A DNA stretch of 64,000 bases from Bacteroidota bacterium (GCA_021156365.1 JAJNDK010000011.1:62001-126000), one strand, 5' to 3'; positions 46,207-55,904 are shown, counted from the stretch's first letter. The notes: generated by a model not told the origin, from the sequence alone. Numbers and translations are program-made.

Positions 46207-47224
46207 TAACGTATTTATTATTGCAGAAGCCGGTGTGAATCACAATGGCAGCATGCAAATGGCGAAACAACTGATCGATGCGGCTGCCGAAGCCAAAGCC
46301 GATGCCGTGAAATTCCAGACATTCATCGCAGAGAATGTAATGTCGAGATACGCTGTAAAAGCCGAATACCAGAAAGAATCAACGGGCGGAGATGAGAGCC
46401 AGCTGGAAATGGTGAAAAAACTGCAGTTAGGTTTTGATGATTTTATCGAGCTGAAAAAATACTGTGAAGGGAAAAATATTCAATTCCTTTCCACGCCTTT
46501 CGATCTCGTGAGTGTAGACTTTCTGAAAACATTGAATATGGGGCTTTGGAAAATTCCTTCGGGTGAGATCACCAATCTTCCGTATCTCACCAAAATCGGT
46601 GGCTACAAAGAGAAAGTGATCTTCTCTACTGGGATGAGCACTTTGGGTGATATTGAAAACGCATTGGGCATTCTTATTGCAGCCGGAACAGCGAAGGAAA
46701 ATATTACTGTTCTGCATTGTAACACGGAGTACCCAACCCCGATGAAGGATGTCAACCTGAAAGCTATGCTGACGATCAAAAATGCATTTGGAATTGATGT
46801 TGGTTATTCCGATCATACACTTGGGATCGAAGTTCCGGTGGCAGCCGTTGCGATGGGAGCAACCGTGATCGAAAAACATTTTACATTGGATAAATCCCTG
46901 CCGGGCCCCGATCATCAGGCTTCTTTGGATCCCACAGAATTAAAACAAATGGTGGCTGCGATCCGCAACATCGAGGCAGCAATGGGTACAGGAACAAAAG
47001 TACCGTCCCCTTCCGAAAAGAAGAATATGGATATTGCAAGGAAGAGCGTGCATCTGACAAGAGATATTAAAAAAGGGGAAGTGTTGACAGCTGCTGACCT
47101 TACTATAAAACGTCCGGGTAATGGCATCAGCCCGATGATGATCAATGAGATCATTGGTTGCGTAGCCATGAAAGACCTGAAAGAAGATTATTTGTTGCAT
47201 CTCAACGACTTTGCATGGAAATAG
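46199..47224 (+). CDS. neuB: N-acetylneuraminate/legionaminate synthase (NeuB/LegI)
   Basis: This is a 341-aa enzyme that condenses a hexosamine with phosphoenolpyruvate to form the nine-carbon acid. The TIM-barrel motifs are present: IAEAGVNHNGSM, DAVKFQTF, LSTPFD, KIPSGEITNLP, LHCNTEYPTP and GYSDHTLG. The C-terminal SAF antifreeze-like domain (about 280-341) contains VLTAADLTIKRPGNGI. With LegB and LegC upstream the product is more likely legionaminic acid than sialic acid. It overlaps the genes on both sides. Confidence 0.95.
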   Translation: MDNNVFIIAEAGVNHNGSMQMAKQLIDAAAEAKADAVKFQTFIAENVMSRYAVKAEYQKESTGGDESQLEMVKKLQLGFDDFIELKKYCEGKNIQFLSTPFDLVSVDFLKTLNMGLWKIPSGEITNLPYLTKIGGYKEKVIFSTGMSTLGDIENALGILIAAGTAKENITVLHCNTEYPTPMKDVNLKAMLTIKNAFGIDVGYSDHTLGIEVPVAAVAMGATVIEKHFTLDKSLPGPDHQASLDPTELKQMVAAIRNIEAAMGTGTKVPSPSEKKNMDIARKSVHLTRDIKKGEVLTAADLTIKRPGNGISPMMINEIIGCVAMKDLKEDYLLHLNDFAWK

Positions 47225-48324
47225 CCATCCTCACCAGCTCCAGGGCTGATTACGGTTTATATCGTCCGCTCATGAATGAGCTGAAAAAACAAAAGACGGT
47301 AAAAGCGGGCTTTGTTGTATTCGGGACTCATTTGTCTTCGAAGCATGGCAATACTGTTGATCAGATCAAAGCGGACGGTTACAAAATCTGGAAAGAGATC
47401 AAAACCTTAATGAAAGGCGATTCTCCGGAAGTCATTGCAAAAACGATCGGGCAGGTGCATGAAAAGTTTGCATCGTATTGGGCAAAAACAAAATTCGACC
47501 TGGTGATCTGCCTCGGTGACCGCTATGAAATGTACGGAGCTGTTTCAGCTTCTGTACCTTTCAATATTCCCGTAGTGCACATCAGCGGAGGCGAAGAGAC
47601 GCTCGGAGCTATTGATAATTACTACCGGCATGCACTTACTCTGATGTCTGCGTATCATTTTACGAATACAAAAAATAATGCGCGAAGGGTGGCACAGATC
47701 CTGAACTCGGATAAAAACGTGTTCTTCACCGGCTCACTTACCGTTGATAATATCAATGGTACAAAGCTCCTGTCATCCAAAGAATTTAAAAAAAAATTTC
47801 AATTCGATATTTCAGAGCCTTTTGTGCTCTTTACGTTCCATCCGGAGACTGTGAACTACAAACAGAATGTTGCATTCGGCCGGACGATCCGGAAAGTGTT
47901 GGGCGCGCAAAAGATGAATGTACTGGTGACCATGCCGAATGCCGATACAATGGGTGATACGATCCGCAAAGAATTATTCGCAGTTGCAAAAGAGAACAAA
48001 CATATTCACCTGGTCGAGTCGCTTGGTTCACGGGGATACTATACGGCGATGAAAAAATGCCTGTATGTAATGGGCAATTCTTCCAGCGGTATTGTGGAAG
48101 CAGCTTCCTTCGGAAAGTATGTGATCAATATGGGCGACAGGCAGAAGGGCAGGGAACAGGGAAAAAACATAGTAAACGTATCCATCAATGAAAAGGAAAT
48201 AGGAAAAGCAATGGAACGGATAAAAACTTTGCCGCAATTAGGCACCCACAATATATATGGTGATGGGAAAGCTGCGGCCCGTATGCAAAAAGTACTAAGT
48301 AAAATAAAAAAAGACAATGGCTAA
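47215..48324 (+). CDS. neuC: Hydrolysing sugar-nucleotide 2-epimerase (NeuC/LegG)
   Basis: This is a 369-aa GT-B-fold enzyme that hydrolyses and epimerises the (GDP or UDP)-diacetamido sugar, giving the free mannosamine-type substrate of NeuB. I chose the ATG at 47215, which overlaps neuB by 10 bases and begins at the first conserved strand (AILTSSRADYGLYRPL). Other conserved segments are HISGGEETLGAIDN, FTFHPETVNY and MGNSSSGIVEAASFG. The longer frame from 47158 lies inside neuB and adds unrelated residues. Confidence 0.94.
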   Translation: MEIAILTSSRADYGLYRPLMNELKKQKTVKAGFVVFGTHLSSKHGNTVDQIKADGYKIWKEIKTLMKGDSPEVIAKTIGQVHEKFASYWAKTKFDLVICLGDRYEMYGAVSASVPFNIPVVHISGGEETLGAIDNYYRHALTLMSAYHFTNTKNNARRVAQILNSDKNVFFTGSLTVDNINGTKLLSSKEFKKKFQFDISEPFVLFTFHPETVNYKQNVAFGRTIRKVLGAQKMNVLVTMPNADTMGDTIRKELFAVAKENKHIHLVESLGSRGYYTAMKKCLYVMGNSSSGIVEAASFGKYVINMGDRQKGREQGKNIVNVSINEKEIGKAMERIKTLPQLGTHNIYGDGKAAARMQKVLSKIKKDNG

Positions 48325-49369
48325 TTTAGACAACAGCACGATCAGTCCGAATGGTAAACTAAAGGATGCCATGGAAAAGATCAATTTTGTTCCTGCCGGC
48401 TCCACCTTATTCGTGATCGACGATTCCAGCCAAAAGGTGGTTGGAACGCTCACTGATGGTGACATCCGCCGGGGCCTGCTGAAAGGCATAACCATAGAGG
48501 ATGAAGTTCACAAAGTGATGAAGACCTCTTTCAGGTACCTCACCAAAGGAAATTATTACAACGATAAGATCAATAATTTCCTGAGCCTGAAATTAAAGAC
48601 CATTCCTTTATTGGACGATGATGGAAAGTTGCTGAAGATCTATGATCTTACCATTCTGAAAAGCGTATTGCCGATCGATGTGGTTTTTATGGCAGGAGGA
48701 AAGGGCGAACGCCTCTACCCGATGACACAAAATACCCCCAAGCCTTTACTTCCTATAGGTAACAAACCGATACTCGAGCACAACCTGGACCGCCTTTTGC
48801 TGAACGGAGTGGAAAATTTTTACATTTCGGTAAATTACCTGGGGCATATGATCAAGGATCATTTTAAGGATGGAAGTCATAAAAATGCGCGGATCAGTTA
48901 TATTGACGAGGATCGCCCGCTCGGTACGATCGGCGCGGTTTCCAAGATCGATGATTTTCGGAATGAAACAGTGCTGATCATGAACTCCGACCTGCTGACC
49001 AATATCGATTTTGCCGGCTTTTACAAAGAATTTATTACGCAGAATGCAGATGTGGCCATTGCGGCTATTCCGTATAAAGTAAGCATTCCATATGCTGTAA
49101 TGGAAACAAAGGATAACATTGTGAGTGAGCTGAAAGAGAAGCCAACGTATACCTATTACTCGAATGCAGGTATGTACCTGATAAAACGAAAATTGCTGGA
49201 AACAATTCCACGTGACACCTTTTATAATGCAACCGAATTTTTGGATCAGGCAATTGAACGCTCTGATAAAGTAATTTCCTACCCGATGATTGAGTACTGG
49301 CTGGACATTGGCCGTCCTGATGATTACCTGAAAGCCCAGGAAGACATTAAACACCTGAATTTTTTGTAA
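48317..49369 (+). CDS. CBS-nucleotidyltransferase fusion (PtmE-like sugar-1-phosphate guanylyltransferase)
   Basis: This is a 350-aa protein. Residues ~1-120 hold a CBS-domain pair (TLFVIDDSSQKVVGTLTDGD, then IPLLDDDGKLLKIYDL). Residues ~123-350 are a nucleotidyltransferase with FMAGGKGERLYPMT, TPKPLLPIG and LIMNSDLLT. In Campylobacter, PtmE has this architecture and makes GDP-glucosamine at the head of the legionaminic pathway. The position between NeuC/LegG and NeuA/LegF supports the same role. Nucleotide preference cannot be read from the sequence. Confidence 0.88.
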   Translation: MANLDNSTISPNGKLKDAMEKINFVPAGSTLFVIDDSSQKVVGTLTDGDIRRGLLKGITIEDEVHKVMKTSFRYLTKGNYYNDKINNFLSLKLKTIPLLDDDGKLLKIYDLTILKSVLPIDVVFMAGGKGERLYPMTQNTPKPLLPIGNKPILEHNLDRLLLNGVENFYISVNYLGHMIKDHFKDGSHKNARISYIDEDRPLGTIGAVSKIDDFRNETVLIMNSDLLTNIDFAGFYKEFITQNADVAIAAIPYKVSIPYAVMETKDNIVSELKEKPTYTYYSNAGMYLIKRKLLETIPRDTFYNATEFLDQAIERSDKVISYPMIEYWLDIGRPDDYLKAQEDIKHLNFL

Positions 49370-49375
49370 GCTGCA

Positions 49376-50098
49376 ATGAATATTTTAATTACCATATGTG
49401 CACGTGGCGGTTCCAAAGGGATACCGGGAAAGAATATCAAGCCTATTGATCACAAGCCCCTGGTCGCATACAGTATTCTGTGTGCAAAAGAGTTTGCAAA
49501 ACATCACCATTCAAAGCTTACCCTGTCTACCGATGATGCAGCTATTAGAAAAGCGGCCGCTGAATTCGGATTGGAAACTACCTATACCCGTGGTGAAGAG
49601 CTTGCGGGAGATACTGCAGGAAAGATCGATGTGATCAAAGACATCCTTTACTATGAGGAAGGATTGCTGAAAGCTAAGTACGATCTGGTATTGGATCTGG
49701 ATGTTACTTCCCCTTTGCGCAGTGTAAGCGATCTCAATAAGGCATTTAAGATATTAATGGATGATCCGGAATGTATTACCCTTTTTTCAGTGAACCCTGC
49801 TAACCGCAATCCTTACTTTAATATGGTGGAAGAACGAGGAGACGGATATATTCACTTAAGCAAAAAGCTGGAAGGTACTCTGCTCACGCGTCAGTCAGCT
49901 CCTAAAGTGTATGACGTAAATGCTTCTTTTTATTTTTATAAGCGTCGTTTTTTCGATCTGGGTTTAAAATCACCGATTACGAATGCAACAAAAGTATACG
50001 TAATGGATCATATCTGTTTCGATCTCGATCACCCGATCGATTTTGAATTTATGGAATACCTGATCGTAAATAAGAAACTTGATTTTGATCTGGCATAA
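49376..50098 (+). CDS. CMP-nonulosonate (acylneuraminate) cytidylyltransferase (NeuA/LegF)
   Basis: This is a 240-aa enzyme that activates the nonulosonic acid with CTP. The nucleotide-binding start ICARGGSKGIPGKNIK, LSTDDAAIRKAAAEFG and DLDVTSPLRSVSDL are characteristic of the family. It lies 6 bases after the PtmE-like gene. Its product is the donor for a nonulosonate transferase; the candidate is the gene at 51760. Confidence 0.93.
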   Translation: MNILITICARGGSKGIPGKNIKPIDHKPLVAYSILCAKEFAKHHHSKLTLSTDDAAIRKAAAEFGLETTYTRGEELAGDTAGKIDVIKDILYYEEGLLKAKYDLVLDLDVTSPLRSVSDLNKAFKILMDDPECITLFSVNPANRNPYFNMVEERGDGYIHLSKKLEGTLLTRQSAPKVYDVNASFYFYKRRFFDLGLKSPITNATKVYVMDHICFDLDHPIDFEFMEYLIVNKKLDFDLA

Positions 50099-50101
50099 AA
50101 T

Positions 50102-51025
50102 ATGAAATTCGGTTTTGTAGGATACGGTTCCATTGCTAAAAAGCACATTAAGGCCATCAACAGCCTGTTCCCGGATGCTTCCTGTCTCATTGTACGCAGG
50201 GCAGAGGACGGAAAAGGTATGGATGCGGAAAACGCAAATTGCACTATCTCCACTAATATGATGGATCTGCTGGAGGTGGATTTTATTTTCATTACCAATC
50301 CCACTTTCCTTCATGTGGAAACGATCGAAATGGTACTGAAATTCCAAAAGCCGCTTTTTATAGAAAAACCACTGGCCTCGTCTCTTGATCTTGTACCGGA
50401 AATGATAAGGGCTCTGGATAGATTACGTATACCAAATTATGTAGCCTGTAATATGCGTTTTCATATATGCATGAACTTTTTGAAAAAGGAATTGCTACCC
50501 GGACTGAGAATAAATGAAGTGAATGTATACTGCGGATCGTATCTGCCCGATTGGCGCCCTGGAACGGACTTCCGGAAATCCTATAGCTCCAATGAAAACA
50601 TGGGTGGAGGTGTGCATCTCGATCTGATCCATGAGCTTGATTATTGTTATTACCTGTTCGGGGCACCGAAACAGCATTTCAATGTGCTGACGAAAAAATC
50701 CGCCTTAGAGATAAATGCAATTGATTATGCTCATTATCATTGGCAGTACAAAGATTTCTCTGCACAGATCACTTTGAATTATTTTCGTAGGGATTACAAA
50801 CGAACGCTGGAGATCGTGGCAGAAGATGCTACTTATCTGGTTGATTTCAAGAACGGAAAAGTGGAAAGGAACGGTGAAGTGATTTTCTCCGATGACCCGG
50901 ATGTAAACGTGATGTATCAACGGCAGATCAGCTATTTTGTAAATTGCGTAAAAGAAAAGAAAAAATGTTTTAATGATGTTCAGGAAGCATACAACGTTTT
51001 AAAATTGTGTTTAAATGGATCTTAA
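50102..51025 (+). CDS. Gfo/Idh/MocA-family oxidoreductase (PtmF-like)
   Basis: This is a 307-aa NAD(P)-dependent sugar oxidoreductase. The Rossmann start is FGFVGYGSIAKKHIKAI, followed by FIEKPLASSLDL and the C-terminal-domain hallmark GGGVHLDLIHELDY. Position and family match PtmF of the Campylobacter legionaminic locus, where PtmF and PtmA are thought to help supply the glucosamine precursor. The equivalence is by analogy only. It overlaps the next gene by 11 bases. Confidence 0.85.
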   Translation: MKFGFVGYGSIAKKHIKAINSLFPDASCLIVRRAEDGKGMDAENANCTISTNMMDLLEVDFIFITNPTFLHVETIEMVLKFQKPLFIEKPLASSLDLVPEMIRALDRLRIPNYVACNMRFHICMNFLKKELLPGLRINEVNVYCGSYLPDWRPGTDFRKSYSSNENMGGGVHLDLIHELDYCYYLFGAPKQHFNVLTKKSALEINAIDYAHYHWQYKDFSAQITLNYFRRDYKRTLEIVAEDATYLVDFKNGKVERNGEVIFSDDPDVNVMYQRQISYFVNCVKEKKKCFNDVQEAYNVLKLCLNGS

Positions 51026-51752
51026 AGGAAAAATAATTGTAGTGACCGGTGGTCTCGGTCTCCTTGGAAAAGCGTATGTGGCGCATCTTACTGAAAAGGG
51101 AGCGACTGCTATATGCGCAGATATTAATTGTAAGGATGACCTCGCAGCCAATCAGCTCTATCTTGACATTACGAATGAGAAAGGCGTAAAAGATGTTGTT
51201 GCAAAACTTGTGGAGACCTATGGCAAAATAGATGGCTGGATCAATAATGCCTATCCGCGTACTGCTGATTGGGGCAAATGGATCGATGAGCTGCCCTTCG
51301 AATCCTGGAGAAAAAATATAGACATGCACCTGAACGGTTATTTTCTGTGCTGCCAGAATGTGCTGGAGCAGATGAAAAAACAACAGAGCGGTTCCTTCAT
51401 TAATATGGCATCCATTTATGGTATAGTCGGGCCGGACTTCACTGTCTATGAAGGCACACAGATGGGCAATGCGGTTGGCTATGCAGCTATCAAAGGCGGA
51501 CTGATCAATCTTACAAGATATCTTGCTTCCTATTATGGAAAATTCAATGTTCGTGTGAATTGTATTTCACCGGGCGGAATCTTTGACAATCAACCCGAAC
51601 CGTTTTTATCGAACTACAATAAGAAAGTGCCCCTGAAACGAATGGGCACGCCTGCAGATATTGCTCCTTCCGTATCATTCCTGATGTCGGACGAAGCGGC
51701 TTATATCACCGGGCATAACCTGGTAATAGACGGAGGCTGGACAGCTATTTAA
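51015..51752 (+). CDS. Classical SDR oxidoreductase (PtmA-like)
   Basis: This is a 245-aa short-chain dehydrogenase. The cofactor motif is TGGLGLLGKAYV, the structural segment is WINNAYPRT, the active site is INMASIYG with GYAAIKGG (Tyr-x3-Lys), followed by VNCISPGGI. It pairs with the Gfo/Idh gene just upstream, as PtmA pairs with PtmF in Campylobacter. The substrate is unproven. Confidence 0.88.
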   Translation: MDLKGKIIVVTGGLGLLGKAYVAHLTEKGATAICADINCKDDLAANQLYLDITNEKGVKDVVAKLVETYGKIDGWINNAYPRTADWGKWIDELPFESWRKNIDMHLNGYFLCCQNVLEQMKKQQSGSFINMASIYGIVGPDFTVYEGTQMGNAVGYAAIKGGLINLTRYLASYYGKFNVRVNCISPGGIFDNQPEPFLSNYNKKVPLKRMGTPADIAPSVSFLMSDEAAYITGHNLVIDGGWTAI

Positions 51753-51759
51753 GCTTGGG

Positions 51760-53337
51760 ATGAAAATTGCAGTTGTAAAAAAGATAACACAAAGTATACT
51801 GCCGGAGCTTGCGGCAAAAAAGATCGATACGGTTATTTTTTGTCAGCTGGATACGAAGGTGAATTACATGTCCTTGTCTTCGGATTATAAACTGGTCAAT
51901 GCATTCGATGATACTTCCAACGCAAATTGGTATAATTTCGAGCTGACTGCAGCGAAGCTTGGGTATTTATCTAAGGAAGTTCCTTCACTCTTTACTTACA
52001 AAGGAATAGATCTCCTGCCTGCTCTGAATAAGGATCTGTTCTGGTCTTTGCTGATCGAGCACAGTTTATTGTTCCAGATTGAAAAATATAAGTCGAAAGA
52101 AAATACCATTCTTTTTTTTGGAGAGCGCTCTTCTTTCATAAAAAAACTGGCACTGCTCCGGAAAGTATTCCTGAACAAAGACAGTTCCTATACGATCCAG
52201 TCCGATGTCTTTAAAGAAGAAAGAACCGGAAAGATCGCATTCCGGGTAAATGATCTGGCATTGCTCACTATGTACGGGAACCTACTGGAAACACTGGGAA
52301 AACAAAACCTTATTTCTTTTCAATCGAAAACAGTAAAAGCCCCAAAGGAATTGTCTGCAGGTTTAGCAAAGAATTTCAATGAAAATATAGCTTCACTGCC
52401 TTCCACTAAGAAGCACTTGAAAATGGGTTTTCCAACAAAGCTAAAATTATTATTTCTGAAAGAAGATGCTGATTTCCTGATCAATTTTGTACATGTATTG
52501 GGAAAGCTATATAATCATGTGGAGGAGTATGAAAAGCTGTTCAAAGCTGGTGTTCGGAAAATAATTCTGAACGCAGGCGAGAACGAAGGAGAAGGAAATG
52601 TGGTATGTGCGCTTGCGAAAAAGTATGACGCAAAGACATTCAACTACATGAACGGTACCAAGGCACGTGATCCACAAAATATGAATTCCTTCTTTGATTT
52701 TTGGTTCATGCCCGATATTCAAACGCAGGAGCTTATCCTTTCCTATTGCAAAGTGGATAAAGACCAGGTGCCGGTTACAGGACACTTGCTGCAGGAGTTT
52801 GCTGAAAAGCATCAATATGGCGGAACACTGGATAGCCTGACCAATAAGCTGGAGAATAAAAAAATAATTTCACTTTTCACTTCAAAGATATTTGCTGGAG
52901 AAATAAATTCGGTGCTTGAGTTTTTGCCTCGATATCTGGATCTGCATCCGGAGCTTGTGGTGCTCATCCGTCAGCATCCGGCCGAAACAGCACCTTACTC
53001 ACTTTCGCATGACCGTATCATTCAATTGCCAAAATTTACCGGCGATCTTTCACAGGTCAGTCTTTTCGATCTGCTTTCAAAAGCGGCTGTTACGATTGCT
53101 TTTTCTTCTACTGTTTCGTACCAGTCTTCCTGGTTTGGTATTCCTTCCATTAATTACGAAGTGGCAGAAAAATCCAGACTTACCTTTGTGGACGGAGAAA
53201 AAGTAGTGCATATCAATAGCATTGAAAAACTGGAAAAGAGCCTGAATGGATATTTGTTTGAAGGGGCTAATTCTTCCGCCGGTAGGAAAGCATTGAACAC
53301 ATCAGCAGAAATGGCTGCTATTATGCAACAGGCATAG
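51760..53337 (+). CDS. Uncharacterised GT-B-like protein, candidate nonulosonic acid transferase
   Basis: This is a 525-aa cytosolic-looking protein; I do not recognise a named family. The C-terminal half resembles capsule-type GT-B transferases. It has IILNAGENEGEGN, later LVVLIRQHPAET (an HP motif), then TIAFSSTVSYQSSWFGIPSIN (cut here to its key part: FSSTVSYQSS). HP and Ser-Ser motifs of this kind occur in bacterial sialyltransferase families and Kdo-type transferases. It follows directly after the CMP-nonulosonate genes (7 bases after the SDR), which is why I propose it transfers the activated nonulosonic acid. The N-terminal ~200 residues have no visible motif. Confidence 0.55.
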   Translation: MKIAVVKKITQSILPELAAKKIDTVIFCQLDTKVNYMSLSSDYKLVNAFDDTSNANWYNFELTAAKLGYLSKEVPSLFTYKGIDLLPALNKDLFWSLLIEHSLLFQIEKYKSKENTILFFGERSSFIKKLALLRKVFLNKDSSYTIQSDVFKEERTGKIAFRVNDLALLTMYGNLLETLGKQNLISFQSKTVKAPKELSAGLAKNFNENIASLPSTKKHLKMGFPTKLKLLFLKEDADFLINFVHVLGKLYNHVEEYEKLFKAGVRKIILNAGENEGEGNVVCALAKKYDAKTFNYMNGTKARDPQNMNSFFDFWFMPDIQTQELILSYCKVDKDQVPVTGHLLQEFAEKHQYGGTLDSLTNKLENKKIISLFTSKIFAGEINSVLEFLPRYLDLHPELVVLIRQHPAETAPYSLSHDRIIQLPKFTGDLSQVSLFDLLSKAAVTIAFSSTVSYQSSWFGIPSINYEVAEKSRLTFVDGEKVVHINSIEKLEKSLNGYLFEGANSSAGRKALNTSAEMAAIMQQA

Positions 53338-53348
53338 GCAGAATAGAA

Positions 53349-54563
53349 ATGAAAAAAAAGGAAGTTTGTTTTTTTGTAAGTGATCTGAATACAACTTTTG
53401 TAGTGGACGAAGTAAAGAATCTTTCCGACAGATTTGAAAAGGTGAATGTGTATGTATTTGATAATTCAGTGTCCTATACATTCAAAGGAAATGTGATCGT
53501 AAAGGCTTTTGATTTCAAAACATACCGTACTTCTGCGACGCTTAAGCGACATATATTCACTTTTCTTGGAATTGTTCTTTCGGAGCTTATTGTTTTCCCG
53601 AAATACTTGTTGCACATGAAGCAATTTCAAAGGGCTGTTAGTGAATTACTCCGTTCCTTTCATGTAATGGATCAATTGCAGCAGGTAAAAATAGTTGAAA
53701 AGAATGCCTTGTATTATACTTATTGGTTCAACCAATGGGCAACGGTGCTTGTCATAGCAAAAAAGAAAAAACTGATATCGTCTTTCATTACCCGTGCGCA
53801 TGGAACGGATCTGTATGAATACCGGGTTCCCGTAACAAAACATATTCCCTTCCGGAGATTTCAGCTGAAAAATGCAGCACATGTATTTTCTGTTTCCGAA
53901 ACAGGAGCAAAGTATCTTTCGCAGAAGTACCCTGTTTATAAGAACAAAATCCATACATCGTATCTGGGCTCGGAAGACAATGGGGAAGGCTTTTTCGATC
54001 CTCAGGGTATTTTTACGATCGTTTCCTGCGCACATGTACGGAATATCAAACGGATCCATATGATCCCGGAGATCCTGATGCATGCAGATTTTCCTGTACG
54101 CTGGATCCACATAGGTGGTATGGCCAAGAACGATCCAACCTGCGATATGTTAGTGAAGAACATTGCAGAAGTGGAAACACAGAACAAGCTGGTAAGCGTG
54201 GAAATGAAAGGAAATTTATTGCCGGAACAGGTAGTTGATTTTTACAAAATAACTTCTGTCAATTTGTTCCTGAGTGTAAGTGTTACGGAAGGATTGCCAG
54301 TAAGTATGATGGAAGCTATCAGTTATGGCATCCCTATACTGGCAACAGATGTGGGGGGCTGCAAAGAGATCGCAACAAATAACACAGGCCGCCTGATCCC
54401 TTCTGATTTTAATACAAAGCAGGTAGCAGACGTAATTGCAGAAATAAAAGATTCATCACTCAATACAATTCAGGGAAGAAAAGAGATCCGTGAATTCTGG
54501 CGTTCCGTATTTGAAGTACAGGGTAATTTTTCAGCTTTTCTAAAAACAGCGATGGGTAGCTAA
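53349..54563 (+). CDS. Glycosyltransferase family 4 protein
   Basis: This is a 404-aa GT-B glycosyltransferase. The acceptor half contains SFITRAHGTDLYEYRVP. The donor half has FSVSETGAKYL, FTIVSCAHVRNIKRIHMI and the hallmark EX7E segment VTEGLPVSMMEAISYGIP, followed by ATDVGGCKEI. It transfers an unknown sugar with retention of configuration. It lies 11 bases after the 51760 gene and 3 before the next glycosyltransferase. Confidence 0.92.
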   Translation: MKKKEVCFFVSDLNTTFVVDEVKNLSDRFEKVNVYVFDNSVSYTFKGNVIVKAFDFKTYRTSATLKRHIFTFLGIVLSELIVFPKYLLHMKQFQRAVSELLRSFHVMDQLQQVKIVEKNALYYTYWFNQWATVLVIAKKKKLISSFITRAHGTDLYEYRVPVTKHIPFRRFQLKNAAHVFSVSETGAKYLSQKYPVYKNKIHTSYLGSEDNGEGFFDPQGIFTIVSCAHVRNIKRIHMIPEILMHADFPVRWIHIGGMAKNDPTCDMLVKNIAEVETQNKLVSVEMKGNLLPEQVVDFYKITSVNLFLSVSVTEGLPVSMMEAISYGIPILATDVGGCKEIATNNTGRLIPSDFNTKQVADVIAEIKDSSLNTIQGRKEIREFWRSVFEVQGNFSAFLKTAMGS

Positions 54564-54566
54564 GGT

Positions 54567-55904
54567 ATGGGGAAGAAACTGTTTTTTATTTCCTACTATT
54601 TTCCACCGATCGGCGGTCCCGGCACCATGAGGCCGTATTATTTTGTCAGCAATCTGCAGGATACATTTGATTCTATAAAAATATTCGCTGCTTCAGAAGA
54701 TGCTATGTATGGACTGGATAACAGTTATCCGGTTATTCAGAACCCTAAAGTGAAGTTCTTCCGTTTTGATAATTCCGGACTGGATGGGTTTAAGAGAGCG
54801 ATGGGAAAGATAAAATTGTTGCCTTTTTTTAATTTTTTCTTTTTTCCATGGTTCTGGGAACGGCAGCTACCATGGTCAAGAAAGCTGTATAAACAACTTC
54901 GTGAACAGGCAAAAGAATCCCGCCCGGATATGGTATATGTAACGAGCGGGCCTTTTTCACAGGTTATTTCGGCTTATAAGATCTGCCGTGCTTTTAACAT
55001 ACCTTTTGTAGTGGACCTGCGTGATCCTTTCTCCGAAAGCCCCGGCAGAACCTGGATGTCATACTGGCACCAGCGTTATTTCAAAAAGAAAGAAAAAAAG
55101 ATCCTGGATGCCTGTGTTAAAGTAATCGTTGCCACTCCCGGAATGAAACGGGATTATATTGCTGCGCAAAACATTCCTGCGGACAAGATCGAAGTGATCT
55201 TAAATGGTATACATGTATTCGATCCGGCAAAGGTCAAAAAAACAACAGAGATCCTTCCGGGGAAAACAACAGAGCTGGTTTATACCGGTTCCCTGATCGA
55301 CTGGGATGGGCATTTCAACCCGGTCACAAAAAAGACAGCTATTCCGTTTAAATTCCATACGTATAATTCAAATACCCGCTCCCTGTATTTTTATATGCAT
55401 GCTATTGCTGCCCTGAAGAGAGCAGGAAAAGAACCGAAGGCGGTATTTTCTATTTATGGAGGCTCAGATCTGCCAAAGACGAAAACTTTCATTGCTTCAA
55501 ACAAATTGGAGGAGGATATTGTTTTTAAAGGAAAAGTACCCTTTACCCAACTGAATGCTGTATATGAAAAATGCGATATTCTGGTATTGCTTATGGAAGA
55601 GCGTGTAGATGGCAAAGGGAAATCCTGTTTTATGACGGGGAAGATCTACGAATATATTTCTTCCGGAAAACCTATCATCTGTATTGGCAGCCCGAATGAT
55701 GCGACCGATCTGCTTGATGAGCTTTCTTATCCATATATCCGTTGGGACAACAACGCAGAGAAAATAATGCAGGGCCTGGAAGAGCTGGCAGAAAACGGTC
55801 TCAGGCATGAAATGAATATGGAAGCATTCAATTCTTCTATAACGAAATGTTTACGATCTGCCCAGGCACAGCAATTAGCCAATATCCTGCAAAAAAATGT
55901 TTAA
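54567..55904 (+). CDS. Glycosyltransferase family 4-like protein
   Basis: This is a 445-aa GT-B protein. The N-terminus is LFFISYYFPPIGGPGTMRPY, typical of GT4-like transferases. Later segments are VYVTSGPFSQVISAYKIC, VVDLRDPFSESPGRT, VEVILNGIH-like (KIEVILNGIH), LVYTGSLIDWDGHF and CFMTGKIYEYISSGKPII, where the last Glu fits the donor site. It overlaps the AAC(3)-like gene by 8 bases. Confidence 0.88.
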   Translation: MGKKLFFISYYFPPIGGPGTMRPYYFVSNLQDTFDSIKIFAASEDAMYGLDNSYPVIQNPKVKFFRFDNSGLDGFKRAMGKIKLLPFFNFFFFPWFWERQLPWSRKLYKQLREQAKESRPDMVYVTSGPFSQVISAYKICRAFNIPFVVDLRDPFSESPGRTWMSYWHQRYFKKKEKKILDACVKVIVATPGMKRDYIAAQNIPADKIEVILNGIHVFDPAKVKKTTEILPGKTTELVYTGSLIDWDGHFNPVTKKTAIPFKFHTYNSNTRSLYFYMHAIAALKRAGKEPKAVFSIYGGSDLPKTKTFIASNKLEEDIVFKGKVPFTQLNAVYEKCDILVLLMEERVDGKGKSCFMTGKIYEYISSGKPIICIGSPNDATDLLDELSYPYIRWDNNAEKIMQGLEELAENGLRHEMNMEAFNSSITKCLRSAQAQQLANILQKNV

